Part shown: piece by piece, positions 21,063 through 33,059 of the stretch
How positions within the stretch are numbered: the stretch's first letter is position 1
Layout of the letters: each line of letters begins with the position of its first letter
DNA from: Micropterix aruncella
Taxonomy: Eukaryota > Arthropoda > Insecta > Lepidoptera > Micropterigidae
Direction of reading: 5' to 3'
DNA: 64,000 nucleotides
NCBI GenBank assembly: GCA_944548615.1
Contig: OX155963.1
Span: forward strand, 16,544,771-16,608,770
Notes under the pieces: model-generated
Told to the model about the DNA's origin: nothing
The model's input: the letters and a program-made list of their open reading frames with translations, nothing else
The model's database searches: none
Position numbers and translations under genes: made by a program

Positions 21063-21875
21063 GGCAATTGCTTAGGGAAAGTCACGGGCCTTAAACAAGG
21101 CTCGTCGACGAAATCACCAAAAGCCCGCAGACTCAATATAGAGCCGTTGTATCTCCGGAACTAGGACATTTGTAAAAAAAATAAAAACTCTTGAAAAACC
21201 AATAAACGACCTCCTTTTAACAATGTAAAAATGCCAATTTGTTAATACGTACAATAACTTCTTCATATATCGCCGTCTCGCTGTCAGCAGTGTGTAGGTC
21301 TCCTTTTGTGCACCGGGGGCAAAGTATTTCATTTTCCCCGGCGGCCTTTACTCGAGGTGACGCGCTATTTCTCTACCCAGCCTCAGAATCTCGAAAAGGC
21401 AAGGCGCGATCTCAACGTACGATATTTTTCCATCGGCCACCGTTTACCGTGAAGCCCCGCTGCAAATAGACCGAAGAAAAAGCATGTAGGAAACACAGAG
21501 AGAAGTCGCATGCAGATGACGATAAAATAGAAATAGAGGTAGAAAGTAGTACGATTACAGTACAAGAAGGAATCGTAAGCAAGATTAGATTAGATAATAT
21601 CACCCCAGCCAGACACCCTGATCTGGTTTACCAGTATAACAGTCTGCCTCGCACACCGAGTGTGTGAGTGTATGTAACACTCACACACAAAATTATAAGA
21701 CGAGTTTTTTAGCGAATTTTGCTCAATTCGACTTCGCTGCTAGAAGTTGAGATTTTCCATTTCATCGTCATTTCAGTCGCCACTTCATGCCATAACTATC
21801 TTCTGATTTATTTTCTTCTAGCTCATATCATTCTAAAGTTTTCGTGTAAAGTTTCAGATAATAATATTATAGAGT
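21063..21875. other. No supported gene; one perfect hairpin
   Basis: GTGTGTGAGTGT (21660-21671) pairs perfectly with ACACTCACACAC (21677-21688) around a 5-nt loop. A moderately CpG-rich stretch (21320-21460) has no recognisable product. Confidence 0.5.
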
Positions 21876-22606
21876 ACTAGCTGACTAGGGCGGTAAAACT
21901 TTTTACCTGTGATGAATTTATGAGTGTGGTTCGGTTAGTACTGAGTGCTATGATTTATTTCCTGACTGCCAAAAGAAGGGTTATATTTTTACTGCATATG
22001 TATGTATGCATGCCAATTTGACTATAATACTGTTATTTGTGAGTGTCTTCTTGTGAGTGTCTTATTTGTGAGCGTATTATCTCATTAACTATTTATGCAG
22101 TAGAAGGGAAATTATAAGTAAAAGGGAAAAGTCTTTGGTTTTAAACACTTGAGACGATAAATTTACTTATTTTGATAAGAATTCATAATTGTTGATAATA
22201 TGACCAATAAACATAACCTAACGATTTAAATTATTTTTCTAATATAAAATACTACTTTTTGTGACTTAAATATAAAAGTTCGACATATGCTGTCGCTGAC
22301 TTTTTTGTAGGCATTATCAAGCTCTACAACTTTTCTCTAGAACTTAATCATATATCTCTCATCGTTAAGGCAGCGTTAGTTAGAAACGTTTTCGTTCGAC
22401 CGCTTATTCTCCGACTTACTATGCAAATCAGACTACCACGAAAAAGTTTTTTCATTTTTCGGATTAATATATAGCCTATGACACTTATAAATAACGTGGC
22501 CTTCTATTGGTAAAAGAATTTACAAAATCGGTTCAGTAGATCCAGAGATTACTTCCTACAACGTCACAAACTTTACCTCTTTATCATATTAGTATAGAAG
22601 TATAGA
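21876..22606 (+). repeat. Unclassified insect repeat (ACTAGCTGAC...TTAGTATAGA)
   Basis: Starts 'actagctgactagggcggtaaaac' and ends 'aaaatcggttcagtagatccagag...atattagtatagaagtatagat'. The 'gcctatgacac', 'ggtaaaagaatttacaaaatcggt' and 'atattagtataga' blocks are characteristic of a common insect repeat. The class is not assigned. Confidence 0.5.
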
Positions 22607-23469
22607 TAAAAAGATTTTAAGGAATCCAATAAAATGGTAAGACAGTGAGGTTTATATGTATATAATAACATAATGAAGAACTATAAATCTGAAATCCGAA
22701 ATCAAGTACCCAGCAATTCAGGATGGCGTTAAACAGGTTTAAGACTGCTGTAAATTATAAACTGAAAAAGGATATTTCAGAAAATATAAGTCTGATAAGT
22801 CTGAAATATAAGTCTGAAAATATAAGTGGCAGCGCGTCGTGCGTTACTTGTCCCCAGCAATATGTTTCAAAATTGGTTTTCGTTATTATTTAATAATATT
22901 ATTGTAATCAGTTAAATCTGATAATTTTATTTTATATTGTAAGAAATATTTATTTTTTTATGAATTACAATATTTTATATTGTACTTCTTGCAAGTATTT
23001 CTTTTTATAAAAAGGAAAAAAAGAGTTCTTCCGTGTATATCCCTATCTTTAGTTCTCTGTTTAAATAAAGCCATCGAATATTTCGAAAAATTGTAAGATT
23101 CCTTCAGCTGCTCTACGGCTTTGATTTTCCTAAATCTCATAATTTTGTCTTCTTTTTTTTAAAAGCAGTTACCTACTTAGATTCAATGATGTGGAATAAT
23201 ACATACAGACATTCTTGATTATCTCACCTTACAAAAGATAACATGCATCCTAATAACATGTCGAATATGCGAAAGTTAATTTTAAAAAATAATAAACTCA
23301 ACGAAAAAAAACACAAACTATGTGCCGTGATGCCAAAATAAAAAAGCACCAGTTTTCACACGCTCAGAGCTCACGCAATTTTTAACCTTGAACAAACCAG
23401 AGTCATCGCCCCTAAGCCATAAAAAATATGGAATTTCAGCCGCTCAAATCTCAAATACCCTACGTCTAA
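22607..23469. other. No supported gene
   Basis: AT-rich; a short tandem 'aagtctgataagtctgaaatataagtctgaaaatataagt' lies near 22787-22827. Confidence 0.4.
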
Positions 23470-24045
23470 TGCCGTGAAGATTCCGAGCAGTTACGTAACG
23501 GTAGCGCATTTTAATGTGACTTTTAAATTGGTAAAATACCGCATGCCGCTCAAAAACGACGCACGCGCCAAGCGCCTTTTCATATCCACTGCGTCTGGTA
23601 ATTTGAAAAACGGAACATTGAAAAGAGGCTCGACCGCGGGGGGTTCGGATTCCGCGTGCCTGCGATTTCGGTATTTACGATACCGGGCCGCGCGGGCGAG
23701 ATTGGCGTGCCCGCGGGCAGAGGAATTCAGAGGCGATTCTCACTACTTATGAGCTCCTGATAATGCTCTTCAGTGTTTACATATATTATGTAGCGAATGG
23801 TTTCGTGCAGCTTGGGTCACAAGATATATTGTGTTCTCGGATCGGCTCAACACACGATTCAGCTCCTATTCAGAAGCCTCCAGGTGTGGAAAGCTACCCC
23901 GGGTAGGACTCTCGCGTCTCAGGCCTCAAAGCTGGTGGACAGGTTTCTCCCAGCGGGATTGCATCCCGGCGCTACTGGACGGTTTGCGCACCGTTCGGCG
24001 AGAGGTTTGCCGAACGGTTTGCACACCGTTCAAGTAAAATTCTGA
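23470..24045 (+). other. CpG-rich block, unidentified
   Basis: From about 23560 to 24040 the DNA is much richer in C and G than its flanks and supports a 92-codon frame (23474-23752) and an 82-codon frame (23797-24045), neither with a known domain. CGGTTTGCGCACCGTTC (from about 23981) is repeated as CGGTTTGCACACCGTTC (from about 24014). It could be a gene-proximal region or a repeat. Confidence 0.35.
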
Positions 24046-24428
24046 GCAAATTAGAAAAAAATGATGTAAGTTCCATAATTAAAAAACTTAATTATTATTA
24101 AACTCGTATTTATTTTGTTTATCTGGCTGATTTTGTTGACCTGTCTCGAATTATTTGATATGTATATGCATACATATAGGCAGTTATAATAGATTTTCGA
24201 AAAAAACCACCTTGCGTCATTCTTTGGACTGTCTTGGGTAAACAGTCCTTTTGCTGGTAACCTTTTCCATGAAAATATTCTTAATATTAGTTACACTAAC
24301 GGTAGTCACAAAAAATAATAAATCAATAACTATGACATTTTGCTGAACACATGTTTTGTTAATTAGGCAGGTCTTGACCAAAGCTATTACCACCTAAATT
24401 GTGTCGGTCCAGTTCTGGGACTCCCTAT

Positions 24429-24657
24429 AGTTTTGCTATTTTCGACAGATGGCGCCACCGTCTCATAAGAACGCAATGTTGGTTGATGTGACCGAATAAG
24501 TTGGGTAAAAATTGTTTTGTCGCTCTGTTTAAAAAGGGTGTTCGCCGCTTTTATGGCGCGTCAGCCTTCGGGCTGGCGGAGTATGGACATCAAGACATAC
24601 TCAACACATAATTTTTGTAGTGGTAGGGTAGTTGGCTGTCAAAAACACCGGCACCCT
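24429..24657 (+). repeat. Repeat Y, copy 1 (about 230 bp)
   Basis: Starts 'tagttttgctattttcgacagatggcgcc' and ends 'gttggctgtcaaaaacaccggcacc'. It contains CAGCC-TTCG-GGCTG, a short stem with a UUCG-type loop. The copy at 30498-30730 is inverted. Confidence 0.8.
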
Positions 24658-25204
24658 CATCAATTTTTAACGTATAAATCTTCATTACAGTAGATCGATC
24701 ATCATGTTCATGACCGATTTTATAGCACAATCCAAAAGTGAAAATCAGTTTACCTAGACATATACAACGTGTCCATCGCGAAACTGTTCAGGCGAAAACC
24801 ATAGACAGTAATGTTGATTATTTTTTTAAAACTTTCATTCATAGAAAATAATACACAATATTGCGTAAATTAAAACAGAAAAAAACTTTTTATGATATTT
24901 GGTAGCACAACAATTTTATACAACATAGTAGCACAAATATTTGGTAGCACTCAAGTTATTCATTTTATTTATCGTACCAATTTATATAATGTATAGGCAT
25001 AATAAAATGCTTGCGTTGGCTATTATATAAAATAAAATAATAAGCAAGGATAATCATTTCTTTGACCTTTGCTTGAGCTTTTTGCCGCTGGTACCCGAGC
25101 CATTCGACAAATATTTTTAATTTGTGGTTTTAGTAAATAAATCTTAAAAATGATTTACATGCCCTAAAAGCAATAATGAAGTAACTGTATGTACGTGGTG
25201 ATAA
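24658..25204. other. No supported gene
   Basis: AT-rich; a 'tttggtagcac' motif repeats near 24898 and 24940. Confidence 0.4.
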
Positions 25205-25321
25205 ATTTAAATATTGTAAAAACGAACTAATATACTGTAATTTAAATGTACCTAAATATTAAGTTTCTACAATCTGTTAAGATTTTTTGGAAATAAATTG
25301 AAATTGAAAGAAAAAAAAAAT
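25205..25321 (+). mobile_element. LINE family B, 3' end only
   Basis: Ends 'tttctacaatctgttaagattttttggaaataaattgaaattgaaag' plus an A-run. The same end closes the LINE B fragment at 55.7-56.2 kb. Confidence 0.6.
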
Positions 25322-27149
25322 TATAAACAGATGATCTTGGATGGAATAGTAAAGTTTCCCAGATGTTGAGGATCAGTTATTGCGAATCAATGCGACTATA
25401 TCAAAGTATTAAAAACAGAAAACGTCAAAGTGAGTATATTATTCATGACATGCCCCCGTATACACATTTTTATGTTTTCAATGTTAAATCATAAATTCAT
25501 TCAATTGTCAGTGGTTTTCGAGTTATATCATAATATAAGAAAAAAAAAACAAAGAATTGTCTAAGTATAAAAGCAGTTTATACATTATTTGGGAGAAAAT
25601 CTAGATGGCATTGATAATACCCCCTTAATGATAAATTAATTTTAAATATCATACATATAATAAGGAACACGAAAGGAAAAATAGAATCAAATCAAAAACG
25701 AGAACCTAATAATGACATCATGTCAGTGACGACCACTCAATCCAACATATTTGCAGTGCATCGATACGCGCACTATACAATAATCCTCACCGCGTCCAAA
25801 ATAACAATAGGTCACTGAATTCACTCCAGTGGAGGGTTGCCTTAGATGCACATTATTTGGCATGGTGACCGCGAAGGGTGGCCGAACAGCCATTGTTTAA
25901 CCCTGCTCCGCGATTGTCGGTTCAGTGACCAGAAGAACGCATCCGGGTAATTCAAACCTCCATTGTTGGTCCAGTCGGAGTTATACGCTTTGCGGAGGCT
26001 GGTATTGTTGTGCAAATTTTATAGAGCTGGTTTAGGGACATTTATATTATTGGGCAGAAATTAAATACCTATATACCTATACCTATAATAGCATGAGTCC
26101 ATATTTTATCGGAATACTGAAGAAGATGATCAAGCCGAATTAACAACATTTTGGGATAACTTCAGATAAATTGAAATTTCCTCTGATAAATAAAGTGAGT
26201 GGATTCAGTTGAATAGTTTTTTTTCTTAAATAACACTAAATCCCTTAACCATGTTATTGTTTGAGTACCATAGTAAAAAATATATATTTATACAAAAAAA
26301 AAATTATCCGAGTAATAAATAATAAGAGTTAAAGAAACAGACTACTGACGTAAAACATAATATGACCAAGTATTTTAAATAAATGAAAGAAAAATCTCAG
26401 ATACACAACTAAAATAATGAAGTATTCCTCTTCAGCCGTCATTTCCATTGTCAGTATAAACTAAAACCTCAGTCTTCTTTAGAGTCTTCTATGTTCAATT
26501 TCTGAATGCAGCATCGATGACATAATCCAATTGTGTTTAAGGAAAAATAACTAAGTCCCAGTAAAGAATACTAAGTCCATGCATCATGTCATCCAGTTCG
26601 AGCAAACATGCGCTTGGTCGCTTTTGTCAGAAGCAATTATAAATCAATGATTGCAAGTAGTAGGTACATAATCATAACATGGACTTAGGTGAAACGAGAG
26701 TTTAGACGAATGATTTACAGCATTTCTCCTACACAGAAAATGATTTTTAAAATGTTTGATCACATCGGGTCTCGATCAGTTCTCCAGTCAACCGACAATT
26801 TGTATTGTTATGATAGTTTAGAAAACGGAAAACAGAAACTATACATTTCAAGATTATATATTATTGTAAAAAATATGTTTCTGCTAACATCGTTTCGGTC
26901 AATCCTAGCTATTATTATTATAATACAAAAGTTACGACGACGTCCATTAGAGAAAAATAATTGTACACTTTGGTAAGGAACCTTAAAAAGTACCCTTGTA
27001 AACTTGATTTTACAGGCTTGATACATGTGAAATTGTGTCTTTATAACTAACTTGTAACTCTATTGGGAAACTGCCCAGGTGAATTGATCTGGTCTAGATC
27101 AGATCTGGTCTAGTCTAGAAATATGTACGATTAAATAGTACTGAATTCC
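25322..27149. other. Mostly unassigned
   Basis: No recognised gene. GGTCACTGAA (near 25811) and TTCAGTGACC (near 25921) form a short inverted pair. GATCTGGTCTAGA-type repeats lie at 27086-27119. A 95-codon frame at 26689-26976 has no motif. Confidence 0.4.
26571..26688. repeat. Small element with 11-bp inverted ends
   Basis: CTAAGTCCATG (26571-26581) is inverted at 26678-26688. The interior has no coding potential. Possible MITE of 118 bp. Confidence 0.5.
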
Positions 27150-27757
27150 TCGCCAAAAAGATACATGCCCACAATGTGATCTCGTGGCCGAATATAGGGC
27201 ACAGTTAAAGTGGTTGCCACTTCGCCAAAGGAGAAACGTTCATATACTTGCTCTCCTCTATCGTGTACTCTCCCTAATCAACACTATCCTATCTCTACGA
27301 GCTTTTTGAACCATTAAGTTCCCACGGTCTCGTACTTCAATCAGCCTCTGACAGTTTACTAAAAATTCCGTGTCATAATACTGATTTTTATCCCTACTCT
27401 TTCTGTGTCCATGGTGCAAGACTCTGGATCTTTCGTCAAATAAACGAAACTCGCCTTCTTTGCCATTATTTAAGACCAACCTCAAAGAATAGTATATATA
27501 CCTTTCTAAGAAGTAACAAGTTCTTCCCTTTCTCTCCTCTTCCTCTCAATTTCCTCTCCTCGGACATTCTTAGTTTTAAATAACTTTTACTGTTCTGTAT
27601 TTTATGCAGACGAACGTAATAATCTTTATTTCCACAATGAGCGCATGTACCACTGTGATTAGGTTAGTTGTAAGACATTGCCATGTGGCAATAAGCTCGC
27701 CTTTTTGTAATATTATTAAGCGCAAAGAAAGAGTATATTATTATTATTATTATTATT

Positions 27758-27790
<33 letters not shown>
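27150..27790 (+). mobile_element. LINE family A, truncated 3' part
   Basis: The 5' part encodes a degenerate reverse-transcriptase C-terminus: the readings 'LLALLYRVLSQSTPSYLHE' and 'LWNDLPANIRNSPSLQSFKT' are recoverable only with frameshifts and by comparison with the copy at 48.9-49.4 kb. The non-LTR signature is LWNxLPxxIRxSPSLxxFK. The 3' UTR follows with ATTGCCAtgTGGCAAT, then an (ATT)n tail that switches to (AAT)n. RT catalytic motifs lie upstream of the truncation and are absent. Confidence 0.8.
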
Positions 27791-27791
<1 letters not shown>

Positions 27792-28226
27792 TGTATATGT
27801 ACTATGTCGTTATCATATGTATCTCGTTATCAGACTCCAGGTTACTCGTGCTTTATTAACCCTCTATTTCAAAATTAGATTACCGCAGCAAATTCATTTA
27901 GCCTGAATAAACGCCCTAGGAAAATGATTTCAAGGAGTTAAATTGTTATTTTAATGTTCTTGACATAGCCTATATAAGTATACCCCGCTGTTATATAAGC
28001 GGATACCACACAGAGCGGTCAAATATATCCATCCATCCATCTACAGAATAGAGAGAATATTGTATAATATCCTGTCCACCCTAGAACGGGCTAGTCCCAG
28101 TTGGGTGACAGAAACAAATAAGCAAAAGGTTAAGGTTTTGCCATTCGGTTCCTGTTATTTTTATAAGCTAATCAATGTTTCATAGTAATTAATTCTTAAA
28201 TAAATAAATAAATAAATATATTAAAC

Positions 28227-28264
28227 TCAGCTGTGATATTATAAATCAGTTAAAATCACAGCTG
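28227..28264. repeat. Hairpin, 11-bp perfect stem
   Basis: TCAGCTGTGAT (28227-28237) pairs with ATCACAGCTGA (28254-28264), after an AAAT microsatellite. Confidence 0.6.
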
Positions 28265-28355
28265 AATTGATTATCTTACTGGTGCTGGTTGCGCTGGACA
28301 AACGTAACTGGTGAAACAGATCAAAGCTGTTAAAAACATATTGGACAGCGGAACT

Positions 28356-28541
28356 AACCACTGGGTGCAGTTTTAAAATCCCATTGTGCTATCCAAAGAA
28401 CTATTTTATTTTCCCCACGTGATCTGGGAAGCCATTAGAATAAGAAGAACCGCGAACTTTAGTAAAGACGACGGTTTTAAACTCTCTAATATGTGGAACC
28501 GTATTTTTAAAATGTTCTCAATACCCATAGCCGAGCGCTAG
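28356..28541 (+). pseudogene. Penelope-like element, C-terminal (GIY-YIG side) fragment
   Basis: One frame reads NHWVQF, a stop (TAA 28374-28376), NPIVLSKELFYFPHVIWEAI, RIRRTANFSKDDGFKLSNMW and NRIFKMFSIPIAER to a stop at 28539-28541. The block (R/H)VxxEAIxIxRxxNFxxDDGxxLSNxW is what I know from the C-terminal endonuclease region of Penelope-like retroelements in Lepidoptera. The RT and the GIY-YIG core are missing. A Penelope-type terminal repeat follows at 28701, in the expected 3' position. Confidence 0.7.
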
Positions 28542-28700
28542 GATATATAACTTAAGATAAAGTAATAGTAGTATGCAGGGCGGATATTTAAAATTCCCGC
28601 CCGCGCCGAACCCGCCACCCCACCACCATTATAAACTACGAAACAACAGCAACAGTTTGCCGCCTACCCGCAGAACATCGGATGGCAATTGACATCACTT

Positions 28701-28782
28701 CAGTCTACCCTGGACAAATGGCGGTTGCAAGAGCGCTGAAACGTCGGGTGCTACAAACTTCATGCGATAAATTCGTTTTTAT
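28701..28782 (+). mobile_element. Penelope-type terminal repeat, half copy
   Basis: 'cagtctaccctggacaaatggcggttgcaa', 'gctgaaacgtcgggtgctacaaacttcatgcg' and 'aattcgtttttatc'. It matches the right arm of the palindromes at 20.4, 37.8 and 61.1 kb and lies 160 bp downstream of the Penelope coding remnant. Confidence 0.75.
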
Positions 28783-30497
28783 CCTCTTTATAATAAGTTA
28801 AATCTATCTCTGAATTACTATATACACCGCTAAAGTAATCGCACTAAAACCGTATGTGATTACATTTATTAAAAAAAACATTCACTAGGAAGGTACAAAA
28901 AAAATAATTCTAACCCTATTTAATAAGAGGCGTTATCCCCAAAACTCCCAAAAAAGAGTAATTAATTTTAACTCAAAATTAGCTTGATTGATTTCCATAT
29001 TTTTTTTTTTTGAAGATAGTCGTAATTAATTAAATAATATAACTTATTTATTTAAAAGGAAAACCTAAAGCATAGATTTAAACTATTTTACTTATATGAT
29101 TGTAACAACATGTAAGGCCGTTTACTTGTTTCCTACGTTTAACAGTTATTTTTAGTTTTACAATTTTCTTGAGCAATTTCAATTATAATTAATGGTTTGA
29201 ATCATAAATAGGGTAAGTAATGACATAGTAAAGTAATGGTCTATTTTTATGCTGCTTATTACCCCCCCCCCCCCCCCCCCAACCAGCGGTAAAAAATAAA
29301 CCTGTTGGTCCGGGGTTAAGAGCAGTATTACAAAATAGCGTAGGTATTCTTTTAAAATGAGTTGAAAAAATGAACGCATTTTTTTTTGGATGTAACTATA
29401 AAAGATAGGATAAATAAATAAATAAATAACTATTCAACCCTGGGAGAAAAACCGCGGCACTGAGCGCTCTTCTCTTGCGCAAGCAAATATATACACAATT
29501 TCTAATTGTTTTTTGCAGTGTTTTCTCCTTTCTAATGACAATAATTTATATTATGTCGTATTGCTAAAAGAGTGAACTTTAATATAGTATACGTATTATA
29601 TAAGAATCTTATTTTATTTCTGAGAAAATTAGAATGATACAGGAAGATTTTTTTTTAATTTTGTGTAATTGTAAGTAATGTATACCTTGGATATGTGGTC
29701 AAAAAACGAAAAAATAAAGCCGTAGTGTACATCAAGAATACATGACGGACATAAAAAAAAATAGTATACGGTTTTCGTTGTAGTGATATTACTGTATTAA
29801 GGAGCTCAAAATTTGCCGAGCGTTTTACGAATAACGACTTTCGGAAAATGGGCTGAATAAGTAAATAATATTCGTTACATCTAAAATTAAAGGCCGCTAT
29901 GGTCAACATCAAGAAATGGTCCAGGTAATTCAGTAATTAAAGTTTGTAGAAATCTCTTTATTTCTTGGAATTAGAACGCCAAAAATCCACTTTTCTTGCC
30001 TTTCTGGAAAAAATATGTGAACGGGCTCTTAAAAAGGTATTTTCATCCAACATGATGTTTTCTATGTTTGGTAAGACAATACGACATGTTTGGTTGTTTA
30101 ATCTTGACATAACATAGGATATTAACCAAATCCTTAAAAGATTTTAAAAAAGTGCTTGATACATAGGTTGAATCAATTGAGTGAAACTCCGAAATGAAAT
30201 GAGATACAGGTCTGGTTATTTTTTAATTTAGGTTATATAATGTAGTTCAGAGAAATTAAAAATATATCCTTTATAAGAGAAAATAGTTTTATCTGAAAAT
30301 GATAACATTATTACCCCGACTTCTCCGAAATAGTACTTTTTCTTTGTCAACCAAATCTTCATAAAACTATTTTATTCCTTTTTAATTTACACAATATTGT
30401 GTAACCTACACAACAATTTTTCATAAAAGAGATTGTGCCAGAGATCTAGAGGATGACCTATTTACTGAAAGAAAAGGATACATCAAACATCTAAGAC
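28783..30497. other. AT-rich, poly-C tract, no supported gene
   Basis: A run of 19 C lies at 29262-29280. An AAAT microsatellite lies near 29409-29428. Other open frames (29179-29379, 29655-29912, both minus) have no motif. Confidence 0.45.
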
Positions 30498-30730
30498 GGT
30501 GCCGGTGTTTTTGACAGCCAACTACCCACCCTACAACAACAAAAATAATGTGTTGAGTATGTCTTGATGTCCATACTCCGCCAGCCCGAAGGCTGACGCG
30601 CCATAAAAGCAGCGAACACCCTTTTTAAACCGAGCGACGAAATAATTTTTACCCAACTTATTCACTCACGTTAACCAGCATCGCGTTCTTATCAGACGGT
30701 CGCGCCATCTGTCGATAAATAGGCAAACTA
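30498..30730 (-). repeat. Repeat Y, copy 2 (inverted)
   Basis: Reverse complement of the copy at 24429-24657, from 'ggtgccggtgtttttgacagcc' to 'cgccatctgtcgataaataggcaaacta'. The CAGCC/GGCTG stem is kept. Confidence 0.8.
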
Positions 30731-31339
30731 TTTATGCATATACATACAATGTGGAAATAATAGTATAGATAGAATAAATTAATTAGATTCATAGGAAAAA
30801 ATAACTACTCAATCAAAATCCAACAGTTTATCCGTTACAATCACCCACCCGACTGACAACCCAATTAGGATTGTGCCAATTTCGCGGTAAACCAATCTCG
30901 ATTCGATCGCCCTAAGGGACGTAATGGCTTGAAGTCGCCGACCGTACTTCAGTCGTTATCCACACAGGCCGCCTGCCAATGAATGCGGTGCTACTTGGCC
31001 AAAGGCGCACCGCAGTCAAGGAAATATGGAGCAGATGTATTATCAACTTGCCAGGCAATAACGGCCTTATTGAAATGATAGATATTATAACTCGTTTCTA
31101 AAGTTGTATTAGGTGTGAGTACCGAGTATTATTATTATATACTACATAATACACTGCTTAAGATTTGTTCGATTAGTAGTGATGTGTTTTCAGGGGGACT
31201 GTATGTTGGGTTTTGCCACAGTTATTTAAAACTTAGTTTAAACAGAAAATACACATAATAAAATTCCGAAAAATAAGCGAACTAATGAAACCCTTCATAA
31301 TAAATAGTAGTTTTTATATTAAAAAAAACGTTTATATTT

Positions 31340-31728
31340 GCAGTCAAAAAAGTGAAACTTTTAAATTCACAGAGTGAAAATGGAATTTTTTAAAATTCGC
31401 CAGAGTATAGAAGATTTTGCAATAAAATTTGATTGGAGTCAGAGAATTAATGGTTCTTGAGAGGTGTACACCCTTGTTTTTGGATTATGTTGTTTCTGTA
31501 AGTCGCTAGAATGTCTAAAACCTTTCGGCATTTTGGCCCCAATACTTGAAACCTTCCTAACATTTCATAGAAATGAAATAAATAAAAAACAAAGGTGTAC
31601 GCCTCTCAAGAGTTTCATATTCCTTGACTCCAATTAATTATGTTCACAAAATCATACATAATCTGTCCAAATTGTAAAATTCCCCTTTTGCTAAGTAAAT
31701 TTAAAAGTTTCACATTTTATTATTGCGA
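31340..31728. repeat. Foldback element with about 145-bp arms
   Basis: The left arm (about 31340-31490) contains 'gtgaaacttttaaattca', 'ttgattggagtca' and 'cttgagaggtgtacacc'. The right arm (about 31583-31728) is its inverse ('ggtgtacgcctctcaag', 'tgactccaatta', 'gtaaatttaaaagtttcac'). The loop is about 95 nt. Arms have diverged. The 107-codon frame starting at 31640 begins inside the right arm. Confidence 0.75.
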
Positions 31729-31963
31729 ATATAACATTTTATTCGGCATATCGATAATCTCTGATCATGTAGCCGCTTTTCATCAGTTTGCTCATATTTA
31801 TTACAGAAATTTAGAAAGGGAAATATTCTTTGTAAACGAAGTTTTAAGTAAAATTGGCAGAAACCCTATCGGGTCCGAAAGATTGAAGACTGTTCATAAT
31901 GACTTATTTTTAGACTTCTCATTACGTTTGGAAAATATTAATGTTATATGTACTATTGGTTAA
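31729..31963 (+). other. Open stretch, faintly receptor-like, unproven
   Basis: Open to TAA 31963, reading for example FHQFAHIYYRNLEREIFFVN and SERLKTVHNDLFLDFSLRLE followed by NINVICTIG. The L...H..L......N.I.. spacing reminded me of insect gustatory receptors, but nothing diagnostic (such as TYhhhhhQF) is present. Confidence 0.12.
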
Positions 31964-32502
31964 TAACAAACCAATTAAAATAAATTAGCTTTCTGCGTAG
32001 CGAATTTTATGGTTTTTCGACTCTTGGAATTAGTTCTTTTTTAGTATTAAAATTATTTTTTCGTGTTTTTAAATGGACATTTTTGGCATACAAAAATGGC
32101 ATTCAATAGGTTACTAAAGTAGCTACGATCAGACTTTTTTTGTTGTGTGTTCTATTTCTACTAAGCTATCATTTCCAATGCGTCTTCTCTCACAGTTTAT
32201 TCGCGCCTAACCGTCAATCGTTTTCCAACCATTACATCGATTCTGATTACGAATCCGCTTTCAAGTATGTAGAGAGTGTAGGAGTATTATGATAAACTGT
32301 TCCTATGATTGATTTGCAATTCACCTCGTCATAGCCATGCAGGAAAGTTATTTCGCGAAGGAAAGCGAATACGACACATATCTCGCGCCACCTTGACAGT
32401 TGTGGCATTTGCACACGCAAACGCCATCGGATTATATTATTATAATCTTGGCGAACGAGAGGAGAGAAATGTGTCTCTTTGATATTGAGATTATTACTGC
32501 GT

Positions 32503-32770
32503 TATCTTTTTTATTTTATTTATTTATTTTATTTATCCCTAGTATTACATGAATTAATTTCCTATAGTATATTTTACATGATTTAGTCGTACATACAAAA
32601 TGTGAACCCTGGAAATTTATTAAAGGTGCGGCTTCGGCGGGATTTTATCACCTCACTAGGCAGAGCCTGTATTGAGGTGATATTTAGTACTGCGTTCATC
32701 TGCCGGGTGTATAGGTAATTTATGTAATCTTGGGAAATCCTACAAGTGTATATTGTATAACACAAAAAAT
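32503..32770 (-). mobile_element. Probable LINE 3' remnant with (TTTA)n-type tail
   Basis: The minus strand reads 'SIQALPSEVIKSRRSRTFNK' (compare LINE C-termini LPxEVIxxxSxxxFK), then a UTR and a tail made of repeated AAATA units (plus strand 32508-32538). Only the extreme 3' end survives. Confidence 0.4.
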
Positions 32771-33018
32771 GTTTATTAAATTAAATGAGATATAATATAT
32801 ATGGGAGATATATGAATACAGTTATGAGGCTAATGAGATAATAATAACAATAATAATATAAGTCATCTGTGCACCTATTTAATAACGTTAGTTACTAACG
32901 ACTCACAGTGCTCCCTCGTCGAGTGTAACAACCATAATGTTACCAGTCTTTTGTAGTGAGCGTCATTTTGAATGATTGTAGCTTGGCCTAATTGCGTGGT
33001 AAATATGTTATGGAGTTT

Positions 33019-33052
33019 ACACGCTATATTCGTCTACACGCTATATTCGTCT
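33019..33052 (+). repeat. Perfect 17-bp tandem duplication
   Basis: ACACGCTATATTCGTCT occurs twice in a row. Confidence 0.9.
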
Positions 33053-33059
33053 TATTCTT

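Noticed and set aside
27258..27485. 75-codon minus-strand basic protein
   Set aside because: It is the antisense of the LINE family A RT C-terminus.
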